A DNA stretch of 64,000 bases from Fervidobacterium changbaicum. GTDB taxonomy: Bacteria > Thermotogota > Thermotogae > Thermotogales > Fervidobacteriaceae. A model generated the notes under the pieces. That model had not been told where the DNA came from, made no database searches, and saw nothing but the letters and a program-made list of their open reading frames with translations. Shown piece after piece: positions 24,495 to 32,627 of this stretch (positions are counted from its first letter, which is position 1; the number at the start of each line of letters is the position of its first letter). Both the position numbers and the translations under genes were made by a program. The stretch is from NCBI RefSeq assembly GCF_004117075.1, contig NZ_CP026721.1, positions 1,550,001 through 1,614,000 on the forward strand, read 5' to 3'.

Positions 24495-26360
24495 GTGCGC
24501 AAGACGCTTGAGGAGCTTAAAAAACTGAGTATCCAGTGTCGTGGAGATATACTGAAAATGACTTACGTAGCAAACTCAGGACATCCGGGTGGTTCGATGT
24601 CCTCTATCGATATGCTCTTGGCCCTCTACTCATTTGCCAACGTTGATCCAAAAGATCCTTGGAATGAAGATAGAGACAGGATTGTAGTAAGCCACGGTCA
24701 TATTTCACCTGGTGTGTATTCGACGCTGGCCGCGTATGGTTATGTTAATAGAGACGAAGTGATTGCCGGTTTCAGGCATCCTGCATCGATATTTGAGGGA
24801 CATATCACCCGCGGTATCCCCGGTGTCGAATGGACAACCGGTAACTTGGGTCAAGGACTGTCGGCTGGTGTTGGTTTTGCCCTTGCGGCAAAGTACAAAA
24901 AGAAGAATTACCACGTATACGTCGTCATGAGCGATGGTGAGAGTGCAAAGGGACAGGTTCAAGAGGCGAGAAGAACTGCCAGAAAGTACAAACTCGATAA
25001 CTTAACAGTGTTGGTGGACTACAACGATATTCAAATCAGTGGACACGCCCATGAAATCATGTATGTCGATATAAAATCGGAGTTTGAAGCAGCCGGTTGG
25101 AAGACGATAGAGATCAACGGTCATGATTTTGAACAGATACTTGCAGCGCTTAAAATCGCAAGAGACGACGGGTATCCAACGGCGATAATTGCACACACCG
25201 TCATTGGCAAAGGTGTGGATTTCATGGAAGACAAGCCCGATTACCATGGTAAAGCGTTAAGCAAAGAAGAGCTAGAAAGGGCATTGGCTCAACTTGGTGT
25301 GGAAAATGACGTTGAAAAATACATTGAGATGCGCAAGAAACTGCCCGTCAAAGCGCATGAGAAGGTAAAATTGACCTACGATGTACGTCTGGATACAGGC
25401 AAAGTCAGAGTATATGACAAGCCAACGGACAATAGAAGCGCACTCGGTAGGGCCATAGCAGACCTTGCTGTGGTAAACGACAACGTAGTCGCTGTCGATT
25501 GCGACCTCAAAGGCTCCGTGAAGTTGGATTTCTTAGATAAAGAAAGACCTGACAGGATAGTGGAAGTGGGTGTTCAGGAACACAACGCTGCGGCGTTAGC
25601 TGGTGCGATGTCGGCAGACGGTATTGTAACGTTCTTTGCAGATTTCGGAGTCTTCGGTGTCGATGAGACGTTCAATCAGCACAGATTAAATGCCATCAAC
25701 AACACTAACCTTAAAGTTGTTGTTACACACTGTGGAATCGATGTTGGTGAAGATGGAAAAACACACCACGCACTCAATTACATCGGTGCACCGCTTGCTT
25801 GGTACGGGTTTAAGGTTATCGTTCCAGCGGATCCGAATCAAACAGATAGGGTGGTTAGGTACATTGCCAAAGAGTACGGGAATTTCGTTGTAGCTGTTGG
25901 GAGAAGTAAATTGGAACCAATAAGAAAAGAAAATGGAAGCTTGTACTTTGATGAAAACTACGAATTTGAATACGGGAAAATGGATATCTTACGAGATGGG
26001 ACAGATGGTGCAATATATGCCATCGGTTCCGCGGTCCCGTACGCACTTAAAGCTTACGAGATACTGAAAAGCAAAGGTCTGAATTTCGCCGTGATCAACG
26101 TCAGCTGTCCGTACGCTTTGGATGAAGAAGTGCTCAAAAAGTACTCGAATTTCATTGTCACCGTCGAAGACCACAATGTTTTGAATGGTCTTGGGAGCCT
26201 CATAGCTCAAAAGCTCTTTGAAATGCGCATAATTCCAGCTCAATTTATCAAGCTTGGACTGAGTGAATTCCCAGTTTCTGGTGATGCAAAGTTGTTATTT
26301 GAAATCTACGGACTGAGCGGTGAAAAGATTGCTGAAACGATCCTGTCAAACCTTCGATAG
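24495..26360 (+). CDS. tkt: Transketolase (single chain)
   Basis: 621 residues from the GTG at 24495, 8 bases after AGGAGG; the TTG at 24489 would be too close. Thiamine-diphosphate domain: SGHPGGSMSS near 30, then GDGESAKGQVQEA near 150 (Mg-ThDP motif). The pyrimidine domain holds VGVQEHNAAALAGA near 360, with the conserved Glu for ThDP activation. A C-terminal transketolase domain follows. It moves two-carbon units between sugar phosphates in the non-oxidative pentose phosphate pathway. At about 620 residues it is shorter than the usual ~660 and is not split into two genes as in many archaea and clostridia. It ends at a strong terminator. Confidence 0.95.
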   Translation: MRKTLEELKKLSIQCRGDILKMTYVANSGHPGGSMSSIDMLLALYSFANVDPKDPWNEDRDRIVVSHGHISPGVYSTLAAYGYVNRDEVIAGFRHPASIFEGHITRGIPGVEWTTGNLGQGLSAGVGFALAAKYKKKNYHVYVVMSDGESAKGQVQEARRTARKYKLDNLTVLVDYNDIQISGHAHEIMYVDIKSEFEAAGWKTIEINGHDFEQILAALKIARDDGYPTAIIAHTVIGKGVDFMEDKPDYHGKALSKEELERALAQLGVENDVEKYIEMRKKLPVKAHEKVKLTYDVRLDTGKVRVYDKPTDNRSALGRAIADLAVVNDNVVAVDCDLKGSVKLDFLDKERPDRIVEVGVQEHNAAALAGAMSADGIVTFFADFGVFGVDETFNQHRLNAINNTNLKVVVTHCGIDVGEDGKTHHALNYIGAPLAWYGFKVIVPADPNQTDRVVRYIAKEYGNFVVAVGRSKLEPIRKENGSLYFDENYEFEYGKMDILRDGTDGAIYAIGSAVPYALKAYEILKSKGLNFAVINVSCPYALDEEVLKKYSNFIVTVEDHNVLNGLGSLIAQKLFEMRIIPAQFIKLGLSEFPVSGDAKLLFEIYGLSGEKIAETILSNLR

Positions 26361-26396
26361 GGGCTTAAAAACCTTGTTGTAAGACCGTGAAATATG

Positions 26397-26428
26397 GTGC
26401 GGGAAGCGGGCTTCCCGCACTTATTTTT
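26397..26428 (+). terminator. Rho-independent terminator after transketolase
   Basis: GTGCGGGAAGC (26397-26407) pairs perfectly with GCTTCCCGCAC (26410-26420), with a 2-base gap and a following TTATTTTTAATTTTT tract. Confidence 0.9.
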
Positions 26429-26445
26429 AATTTTTGGTGAAATAC

Positions 26446-26474
26446 TTGGAATTTTTGGAAATTTAATGTATAAT
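26446..26474 (+). promoter_or_regulatory. Sigma-A promoter of the yicC-remA-gmk-rpoZ operon
   Basis: -35 TTGGAA (26446-26451), 17-base spacer, -10 TATAAT (26469-26474). It lies 29 bases before the yicC ATG and directly after the transketolase terminator. Confidence 0.8.
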
Positions 26475-26503
26475 AATACCAGCAAGCTGTAGGAGTGGTT
26501 TAA

Positions 26504-27379
26504 ATGCCAAGAAGTATGACAGGTTACGCAAAGGTTCAAAAGATACTCGACGATTACAAAATCACCTGTGAAGTGAAGACGTTGAATTCAAAGGGGCTTA
26601 CAATCGACGTCTCGATGAACTATTTTCTCAACTCGAAAGAACTCGATGCGATGGCGAAGATAAAGGAGTACATATCCAGGGGAAAGGTCAGTGCAAGGAT
26701 CTGGGTTAAGTTCATGAAGCCCATACAAGTTTCCGTGGATTACTCCCTACTTAAAACCTATTACGACGCCTTATCCGACATCAGAGAGAACTTGAACATC
26801 CCAATCCCCGTTAGCTTGGAACACCTGCTTGCGTTTAGAGATGCGTTCCAGTTTGAGATCGGCAACGAAGAAATTGAAAATGCGTGGCAGTGTGCTAAAG
26901 CAGTCTTGGAAGAGGCACTTGCAGAAGTAGTGAGGGAGAGAAAAATAGAAGGTGAAAAGCTAACGAAGGATTTGGTAGAAATGGTTGAAATGATGCAATC
27001 AGTTGTGGATAGAATTAATGAGAAAGCTGAAGATATTCCGAAAGTTGTTGCACAAAGGATAAAGACGAACACTCGAGATCTGTTACCGGATGATATTGAA
27101 CTGAACAAAGAGCTTTTCGAGAGTGCGGTTGCACTTATCGCCGACAGGGCGGATATACGCGAAGAACTTGTCAGGCTGGATAGCCATTTGAAAAGGACCC
27201 GAGAATTACTTTCAAAAGACGAGCCCGTTGGAGATATGCTGAATTTCATATCGCAAGAAATCTTGAGAGAATTCAACACAATACTCTCAAAGAGCAGGTT
27301 TACCGATATAACGAACTTGGCGCTCGAAGGGAAATACCTTGTTTCGCAATTCAAAGAGCAGGTAATGAATATCGAGTAA
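26504..27379 (+). CDS. yicC: YicC-family endoribonuclease
   Basis: 291 residues with the YicC N-terminus (RSMTGYAK) and the DUF1732 C-terminal domain (FISQEILREFNTILSKS). Family members are endoribonucleases that affect RNA turnover. In many bacteria yicC is followed by remA, gmk and rpoZ, exactly as here. The ATG at 26504 is preceded by TAGGAGTGG. First gene after a good sigma-A promoter. Confidence 0.94.
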   Translation: MPRSMTGYAKVQKILDDYKITCEVKTLNSKGLTIDVSMNYFLNSKELDAMAKIKEYISRGKVSARIWVKFMKPIQVSVDYSLLKTYYDALSDIRENLNIPIPVSLEHLLAFRDAFQFEIGNEEIENAWQCAKAVLEEALAEVVRERKIEGEKLTKDLVEMVEMMQSVVDRINEKAEDIPKVVAQRIKTNTRDLLPDDIELNKELFESAVALIADRADIREELVRLDSHLKRTRELLSKDEPVGDMLNFISQEILREFNTILSKSRFTDITNLALEGKYLVSQFKEQVMNIE

Positions 27380-27431
27380 CTTTACTTTGAGCAATTGAAC
27401 AGAGGTTTTACCAATCTGGGAGGTGTAGATT

Positions 27432-27713
27432 ATGTTTGGATTGATCAACATCGGTTTCGGTAATGTTATTGCTGGTGACAGGGTTATCGCCATAGTTAAT
27501 CCTGAGAGCGCGCCACTTAAGAGGTTGAAAGAAGATGCAAAGAACGAAGGGAAACTCATAGATGCAACTTATGGAAGAAAGACCAGGTCGATTCTCATAA
27601 CCGACTCAAACCACATTATACTTAGTGCTATCCAGCCTGAAACGATTGCGCAAAGGTTCATAGAATCGATGGTCGAAATTGAGAAACAGCTCGAAAAGAT
27701 AAGAAAGGGCTAA
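27432..27713 (+). CDS. remA: RemA/DUF370 family DNA-binding regulator
   Basis: 93 residues, with the RemA core [26 protein letters not shown] (described here by its parts: GFGN near 8-11, IVNP near 21-24) and [23 protein letters not shown] (Gly-Arg-Lys-Thr near 48). In Bacillus RemA activates biofilm matrix genes as a ring-shaped DNA-binding protein. Thermotogae carry it in the yicC-gmk cluster, where the role is not established. Ribosome site GGGAGGTG upstream. Confidence 0.93.
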   Translation: MFGLINIGFGNVIAGDRVIAIVNPESAPLKRLKEDAKNEGKLIDATYGRKTRSILITDSNHIILSAIQPETIAQRFIESMVEIEKQLEKIRKG

Positions 27714-27720
27714 GATAGGA

Positions 27721-28377
27721 ATGGAGAGTAAGGAGAAAGACTTGGATTTAAAAAATGACCATGCTGAAGGTATACTATTTGTAATAAGTGGGCCGAGTGG
27801 TGTTGGTAAGACAAGCATCATCAGGTCTGTTCTTGAAAGAGTTGAACGAGTTGTATTCTCTGTCTCCTGCACAACTCGAAAGCAAAGACCTGGGGAGATA
27901 CATGGTATTGATTATTTTTTCATTACGCACGAAGAATTCGAAAGAATGATAAAAGAGAACAAGTTCATCGAATGGGCAAAAGTCCACGACAATTACTACG
28001 GAACACCAGCAGAGATGGTTTACGATAACATAAGAAAAGGTCTTGATGTTATACTTGATATAGATGTCCAAGGCGCTTTGACGGTTAAGAAGAATTTCCC
28101 CGGTGCCAAGTTTGTCTTTATCGCACCCCCAAGCTATGACGTTTTGAGAGAGAGACTCAAAAAAAGAGGTACAGAAACTGAAGATAAAATACAAAGAAGA
28201 TTAGAGACTGCAAAAAGAGAACTCACATTCATTCCTGAATTTGAATACTTGTTAATCAATGAAGATTTAGAAGAATCGATAAGGAACTTGATGTCGATAA
28301 TTTACGCAGAGAGACTGAAATTCGAAAGGGTTAAAAACACCACAAAGGTGAGACAGTTAATAGAGGAGGTGCAGTAA
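27721..28377 (+). CDS. gmk: Guanylate kinase
   Basis: 218 residues. P-loop GPSGVGKTS near 24-32. GMP-binding region SCTTRKQRPGEIHGIDYFF near 50-68. YGTPAEMV near 98. Lid with RLKKRGTE near 142. It makes GDP from GMP and ATP, between purine synthesis and nucleotide pools. The stop TAA is directly followed by the GTG of rpoZ. Confidence 0.97.
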   Translation: MESKEKDLDLKNDHAEGILFVISGPSGVGKTSIIRSVLERVERVVFSVSCTTRKQRPGEIHGIDYFFITHEEFERMIKENKFIEWAKVHDNYYGTPAEMVYDNIRKGLDVILDIDVQGALTVKKNFPGAKFVFIAPPSYDVLRERLKKRGTETEDKIQRRLETAKRELTFIPEFEYLLINEDLEESIRNLMSIIYAERLKFERVKNTTKVRQLIEEVQ

Positions 28378-28608
28378 GTGAGCAGACTTGTTATACAGTA
28401 CGACAAGTTGCTTGAGAAAATCCCCTACAAGTACGCAATACCAATAGTTATTGCAAAGAGGGCAGAGGCGATAAACGATTTTGCCAAACCGTTTGTCACG
28501 ACCCCGGATGGCTATTCTGTCAGCATCGCTTTTAAAGAACTCCAGGAAGGGTACATAAGAATAAAGAACGAAGATATCTTAAAAATACTCTTACCTGATG
28601 TGAAATAA
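28378..28608 (+). CDS. rpoZ: RNA polymerase omega subunit
   Basis: 76 residues beginning GTG at 28378, immediately after the gmk stop, with GGAGGTG inside the end of gmk. The omega motif of conserved helix [18 protein letters not shown] lies at about residues 19-36. It promotes RNA polymerase assembly and stability. The gmk-rpoZ pairing is common and supports the call. A terminator follows. Confidence 0.92.
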   Translation: MSRLVIQYDKLLEKIPYKYAIPIVIAKRAEAINDFAKPFVTTPDGYSVSIAFKELQEGYIRIKNEDILKILLPDVK

Positions 28609-28620
28609 GGGATAAGTGTG

Positions 28621-28653
28621 CGCAGAGGAACCGGTTGGTTCCTCTGCGTATTT
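28621..28653 (+). terminator. Terminator after rpoZ
   Basis: CGCAGAGGAACC (28621-28632) pairs perfectly with GGTTCCTCTGCG (28637-28648), loop GGTT, followed by TATTTT. Confidence 0.9.
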
Positions 28654-28725
28654 TAAATAGAATGGAATAACAGAAAATGGGAAAATATAGAATGTGAAGA
28701 GTCAGTCTCACGTGGGGGGAAAAAG

Positions 28726-30033
28726 ATGTGTGGCATAGCCGGAGTATGGAACGTTGACGAGGCGTATAACGTCATACACGATGTTTTGCTCACACTCCAG
28801 CATAGAGGACAGCAGTCTGCTGGTGTGGTTGTGAACGGTTTTAAGTCGGTAAAAGGTGAAGGTTTGGTTGAAAACGTCCTAACCCCAGAACGCTACCTTC
28901 CTGGAAATAAAGGAATCGGTCACGTACGTTATTCCACTTACGGCTCACTCGATGAGATCCAGCCACTAACAGCTCACACACTCAAAGGAAGGATTTCCGT
29001 TGCCCACAACGGTAACATCATCGATGCGGACGAGAAAAGAAAGTTCATAATGGGGAGTGGAGGTATATTTGCTACCACACTTGACACGGAGATAATCATC
29101 CACTATTTTTCCATAGCACCATATACCAATCCTCGCGAATCTCTCCAGTGGGCATTTTCACGTATAAAAGCAGCCTATTCCGTTGTGGTGCTTCACGACA
29201 CCTTCCTTGCTGCCGCAAGAGACTCTTTCGGTATTCGACCACTTTTTTACGGTAAGTTCCAAAGTGGATACATTGTAGCATCGGAAGATGTGGCGTTGAG
29301 GGTTATAGGTTGCGAAGACATAGTAGAAATCGAGCCCGGAACGATCGTGTTCTTCACTGATAGGACTCCCCCAGAAGTTGTTAGATTCGCAAAGCGAAAC
29401 GACAGGTTCTGCTCGTTTGAATTCGTTTATTTTGCGCGACCGGATAGCAATTTCTACGGTGTGAACGTCCACGAAGTGAGAAAAGCACTCGGTATGAAAT
29501 TGTACGAAGAACACAAACTTGGAGCTGATGTGGTTGTCCCTGTACTGGATAGTGGATTTTCTGGTGCACTCGGATACAGTCAGGCGTCAGGAATACCGAT
29601 AGAGTACGGACTGATAAGGAACCATTACGTTGGCAGAAGCTTCATTATGCCAAAGAACAGACAAGATATCGTCCGAAGAAAATTGTCCGCTCTCTCTGCC
29701 GTACTGGAAGGGAAAGAAGTGATACTGATAGACGACTCGATTGTTCGTGGAACGACCATGAAGCTAATAGTTGAGATGGTTAAGGAAGCTGGCGTGAAAA
29801 AAGTCTACGTAGGTATCCATTCTCCACCTGTTATTGGTCCTTGTAACTACGGGATAGACACTTCAAGAAGAAGCGAGCTCATAGCGTCCGAAAACGATAT
29901 TAAAAGTTTGCAAGAATACATCGGTGCAGACAGGTTGGTTTATCTGTCCGTTGGAGCATACCGAGAAGTTTTCGAAAAATGTGGGGTGCATGGTGTATGC
30001 ATGGGCTGTTTCGATCTGAACTACCCAGCGTAA
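28726..30033 (+). CDS. purF: Amidophosphoribosyltransferase
   Basis: 435 residues; first committed step of purine synthesis, PRPP plus glutamine to phosphoribosylamine. Cys2 is exposed after Met removal (MCGIAGVWN), so no propeptide is visible, unlike the Bacillus enzyme. The glutaminase domain has HVRYSTYG near 66 and HNGNI near 90. The PRTase PRPP loop VILIDDSIVRGTT lies near 335. Four cysteines match Bacillus-type iron-sulfur ligands by position: RFCSFEFV, PCNYGID, and CMGC near the end. A 4Fe-4S cluster is therefore likely. The GGGGGG ribosome site is of the kind the IS6-like element targets elsewhere in the window. purN overlaps its 3' end. Confidence 0.95.
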   Translation: MCGIAGVWNVDEAYNVIHDVLLTLQHRGQQSAGVVVNGFKSVKGEGLVENVLTPERYLPGNKGIGHVRYSTYGSLDEIQPLTAHTLKGRISVAHNGNIIDADEKRKFIMGSGGIFATTLDTEIIIHYFSIAPYTNPRESLQWAFSRIKAAYSVVVLHDTFLAAARDSFGIRPLFYGKFQSGYIVASEDVALRVIGCEDIVEIEPGTIVFFTDRTPPEVVRFAKRNDRFCSFEFVYFARPDSNFYGVNVHEVRKALGMKLYEEHKLGADVVVPVLDSGFSGALGYSQASGIPIEYGLIRNHYVGRSFIMPKNRQDIVRRKLSALSAVLEGKEVILIDDSIVRGTTMKLIVEMVKEAGVKKVYVGIHSPPVIGPCNYGIDTSRRSELIASENDIKSLQEYIGADRLVYLSVGAYREVFEKCGVHGVCMGCFDLNYPA

Positions 30034-30620
30034 GTAAAGAACTACCAACTATCGTTGTTCTTGCTTCCGGAAACGGGAGCAATTTCCAAGTCTTGGCGGA
30101 AAAATCGATTTCTGGTGAATTGAGGGCTAATTTGAAAGCGCTTATTGTTGATAGACCGTGCGGCGCAGTTGAGCGGGCTAAGAAATTAGGAATAGAAGTA
30201 GAAATGCTTTCTAAACCCTGGCATGAAGACCTCGAGAGAGTTCTCGATACTTTGAAACCAGATTTGATCGTCTTGGCAGGTTTCATGAAAATCATACCGG
30301 AGCGCATTGTAAATAAGTACTTTCCAAGGATCGTTAACATCCACCCATCTTTGCTACCAGCGTTTCCTGGAAAAGACGCAATAAAGCAGGCATTTGATTA
30401 CGGTGTCAAGGTAACAGGAATTACGATACATTTTGTCGATGCGGGTGTCGATACGGGTCCGATAATCTTTCAAAAGGCTATAGAAATAGAGGAAGGTTGG
30501 GACTTAGAGACCTTAGAATCGAAAATCCACGAACTTGAGCATGAAAGCTACTGGAAAGTGGTAAGCAATTTGCTCTATAAAGCATACAAGATAGAAGGCA
30601 GAAAGGTCAGATCCTGTTAA
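29997..30620 (+). CDS. purN: Phosphoribosylglycinamide formyltransferase, C-terminus replaced by IS copy 2
   Basis: About 207 residues from the ATG at 29997, which overlaps purF by 37 bases; an in-frame ATG at 29979 is possible. Transfers formyl from 10-formyl-THF to GAR. Motifs: VVLASGNGSNFQ near 20-30, GFMKIIPERIV near 95, and HPSLLPAFPGKDA near 115 with catalytic His. IS copy 2 is inserted at its 3' end: the last codons now read ...RKVRSC-stop, with the stop inside the element. Deleting the element and one target duplication gives ...RKVTWGV-stop directly upstream of purH. Only about four residues changed, so activity is probably kept. Confidence 0.93.
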   Translation: MHGLFRSELPSVSKELPTIVVLASGNGSNFQVLAEKSISGELRANLKALIVDRPCGAVERAKKLGIEVEMLSKPWHEDLERVLDTLKPDLIVLAGFMKIIPERIVNKYFPRIVNIHPSLLPAFPGKDAIKQAFDYGVKVTGITIHFVDAGVDTGPIIFQKAIEIEEGWDLETLESKIHELEHESYWKVVSNLLYKAYKIEGRKVRSC

Positions 30621-31650
30621 CTTGTAGTGATGGAAGACAATAGAACACAGATAACACGCGCAATATCATTGTTGTTCAGTTTCAAGAGATTTCTCACTAC
30701 ACAAAAGCTGTTCACGTACATTGGAAGATTGTCAATATTCTTAAATCCACGCTTGGCTCGTACAAAGTCTTGGAATAACGAAAACTTCGATTCACATTGA
30801 TTGTTTTGCCCAAGTCTCACAACAATATGATTGATATTCTTGTATAGTATCTTCACTGCACCATATGCACCAAGTCCATCTGTAATTAGTTCGATTGTTC
30901 TTTCGTTGTTACCAAAGAACTTCTCTAACAATATCTTCACTTGACCCATATCGCGATATTTGGATACATGCCAAGCAACAATAAGATTCGAATCGTGCTC
31001 AACTAAGAACCAAACGTAGTACTTTTTGGATTTAAACAAAACGACAGTTTCATCACCATGGACTTTGAAAGCATCTACAGGAACGAGGATGGAAAAGAAA
31101 CAAGACAACTTAAGGATCCACTTGTAGATAGCGACATGAGAGACTTTGATATTAAGTGAGTCTCTGATGGAACGCAAGGACACAGCTTTGAAATAAAGGA
31201 CGAAGGCTTTAAGGACAATAAAGATAGGGAAACGGAAGAACTTGAAAGAGTCGAAAGGAAGAGGGACAAATTGAGGTAAGTTAGTTGGGATTTCGTCTCT
31301 GGTATGGCAAGAACGGCAACGGAACTTAACGAAGGCTTTTTTGATTTTGTGGATTTGCATAGTTTTTCCACAGACAGGGCATTTAGGATAAGGGAAAGAG
31401 AAGAGCTTGTGTTTTTTTGAATGAACAAGTCTGAAAGTGCGCTTACAGTCTTTGCAAAAGTATTGTTGGTTACCGTACTTATCATGACCGTTTTTGTAGA
31501 TGTTGGTAGAGCCGCATTTGGGGCAAGAGACTACAGAATTTTGCATAGTGGAGTACCTCCTTTTTGTGAGAATTGATGGTGGGGGGTGTTCCACTAATAA
31601 GAAGATAATACGGTTTTTGGAAATTTTCAATACTTTTAGTTAACAGCATC
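30610..31650 (-). mobile_element. IS6-like insertion sequence, copy 2 (1041 bp)
   Basis: The end at 31638-31650 is AGTTAACAGCATC; the other end at 30610 reads GATCCTGTTAACT, one mismatch to the GATGCTG of the other copies. The 8-bp target duplication AAAGGTCA lies at 30602-30609 and 31651-31658. It is inserted between purN and purH, changing the purN tail and splitting the purine operon. The transposase-promoter end faces purH: 11 bases, GGGGGG, then the purH start 25 bases from the element edge. Confidence 0.94.
30617..31546 (-). CDS. Transposase of IS6-like element, copy 2
   Basis: 309 residues from the ATG at 31546, with AAAAGGAGG upstream. Same two zinc ribbons and DDE core as copy 1, and nearly identical to copies 1 and 3. 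Visible differences are near the C-terminus (NNNDIARVICV against NGNDIARVMSV) and VEHDSN in place of VDHETN of copy 1. Transcribed against the purine operon. No frameshift, so it looks functional. Confidence 0.9.
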   Translation of the reverse strand: MQNSVVSCPKCGSTNIYKNGHDKYGNQQYFCKDCKRTFRLVHSKKHKLFSFPYPKCPVCGKTMQIHKIKKAFVKFRCRSCHTRDEIPTNLPQFVPLPFDSFKFFRFPIFIVLKAFVLYFKAVSLRSIRDSLNIKVSHVAIYKWILKLSCFFSILVPVDAFKVHGDETVVLFKSKKYYVWFLVEHDSNLIVAWHVSKYRDMGQVKILLEKFFGNNERTIELITDGLGAYGAVKILYKNINHIVVRLGQNNQCESKFSLFQDFVRAKRGFKNIDNLPMYVNSFCVVRNLLKLNNNDIARVICVLLSSITTS

Positions 31651-31675
31651 AAAGGTCACGTGGGGGGTGTAGTTC

Positions 31676-32599
31676 ATGGAGTTTTTGAGTGCGCAAAACG
31701 TGGAGAAACTTGAACTGAAAAAGTTTGACATCGAGCTGAGATATGGTGAGAACTCGCACGAGCAAGTTTACATCTTTGGAAAGCCTCAGTTTGAAGTATT
31801 GCACGAAGGAAAGCAACTTTCTTACAACAACATACTCGATGCGGAGGCTGCTTGGGTACTCGCAAGGAACTTGACAACCATCGGTGGTGGCGCAGCTGTA
31901 ATAAAGCACCAAACACCATGTGGAGTAGCGTACTTGAAAAATGAAAGTGAAGACGGAAAGATAGAAGCAATCAAATTGTCAATCCAAGCAGATAGCGAAT
32001 CGAGTTACGGTGGCATCCTTGCAACGAGCTTTCCGTTCACACTGGAGATGGCAAAAGTGTTAAATACATACCTTGAGGTTATCGTTGCTCCCGAATTTGA
32101 GCCACAGGCAGTGGAGTTCTTATCAAAGAAAAAAGTCAGGTTAATAAAGCCTAAAGAATACACACCATACGCAGGAAAAGTTGCATTTGGTAGTTTGGTT
32201 TTATCTGAAAGAAGATTCGAAGGTGAGCCCGAGCTGTTATTTGGCACACCTATCGATATTAAAGACGTGAAATTCGCTCTCATCGTTGTCGAAGCGGTAA
32301 AGTCAAATGCGATTGTGATCGTAAAAGACGGAGTTACCGTTGGAATTGGTGGCGGGCAGCCGTCAAGGAAGAGGTCTGCGTGGATCGCAACAACATTGGC
32401 AGGAAACAATGCGAAAGATGCAATAGCAGCATCGGATGCGTTCTTCCCATTTACCGATGGCTTGGAGATCCTCATAAATGCGGGTGTGAAATGCGTTGTT
32501 GCACCACTTGGTTCCATACGAGACGAGGAAGTCCTAAGCTTTGCTCGTGAAAAAGGCGTCACGTTCTACAAATCACCTATAAGACTCTTTAGACACTGA
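31676..32599 (+). CDS. purH: AICAR transformylase domain protein (PurH lacking the IMP cyclohydrolase domain)
   Basis: 307 residues that correspond only to the C-terminal part of bifunctional PurH. From RYGENSHEQ near 23, through LSYNNILDAEAAW and KHQTPCGVA near 80 (catalytic Lys-His), to GGGQPSRKRSAW near 224 and DAFFPF. It transfers formyl from 10-formyl-THF to AICAR. The N-terminal MGS-like IMP cyclohydrolase domain (about 150-190 residues) is absent. The IS copy 2 insertion did not remove it, since its target duplication is intact and the rebuilt purN stop lies 2 bases before the purH ATG. IMP ring closure must be done by another protein. ATG at 31676 follows GGGGGGTGTAGTTC. Confidence 0.9.
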   Translation: MEFLSAQNVEKLELKKFDIELRYGENSHEQVYIFGKPQFEVLHEGKQLSYNNILDAEAAWVLARNLTTIGGGAAVIKHQTPCGVAYLKNESEDGKIEAIKLSIQADSESSYGGILATSFPFTLEMAKVLNTYLEVIVAPEFEPQAVEFLSKKKVRLIKPKEYTPYAGKVAFGSLVLSERRFEGEPELLFGTPIDIKDVKFALIVVEAVKSNAIVIVKDGVTVGIGGGQPSRKRSAWIATTLAGNNAKDAIAASDAFFPFTDGLEILINAGVKCVVAPLGSIRDEEVLSFAREKGVTFYKSPIRLFRH

Positions 32600-32627
32600 A
32601 GATATCGGTATCTGGGGAGTGAATTTT

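Noticed and set aside
26761-27354. 197-codon Ser-rich antisense frame over yicC
   Set aside because: Low-complexity Ser/Ala/Thr composition typical of antisense of Glu/Lys-rich helices; yicC is clearly the real gene.
31620-31650. Strong outward promoter at the IS6-like terminus
   Set aside because: TTAACA at the edge resembles a -35, but the GGGGGG run occupies the place of a -10. TTGGAA-17-TTAACA has a poor -10. Not listed as a feature; left for transcript mapping.
31676-32599. PurH shortened by the neighbouring IS insertion
   Set aside because: The target duplication is intact, and the rebuilt empty site joins the purN stop to the purH start within 2 bases. Nothing was deleted by this insertion.
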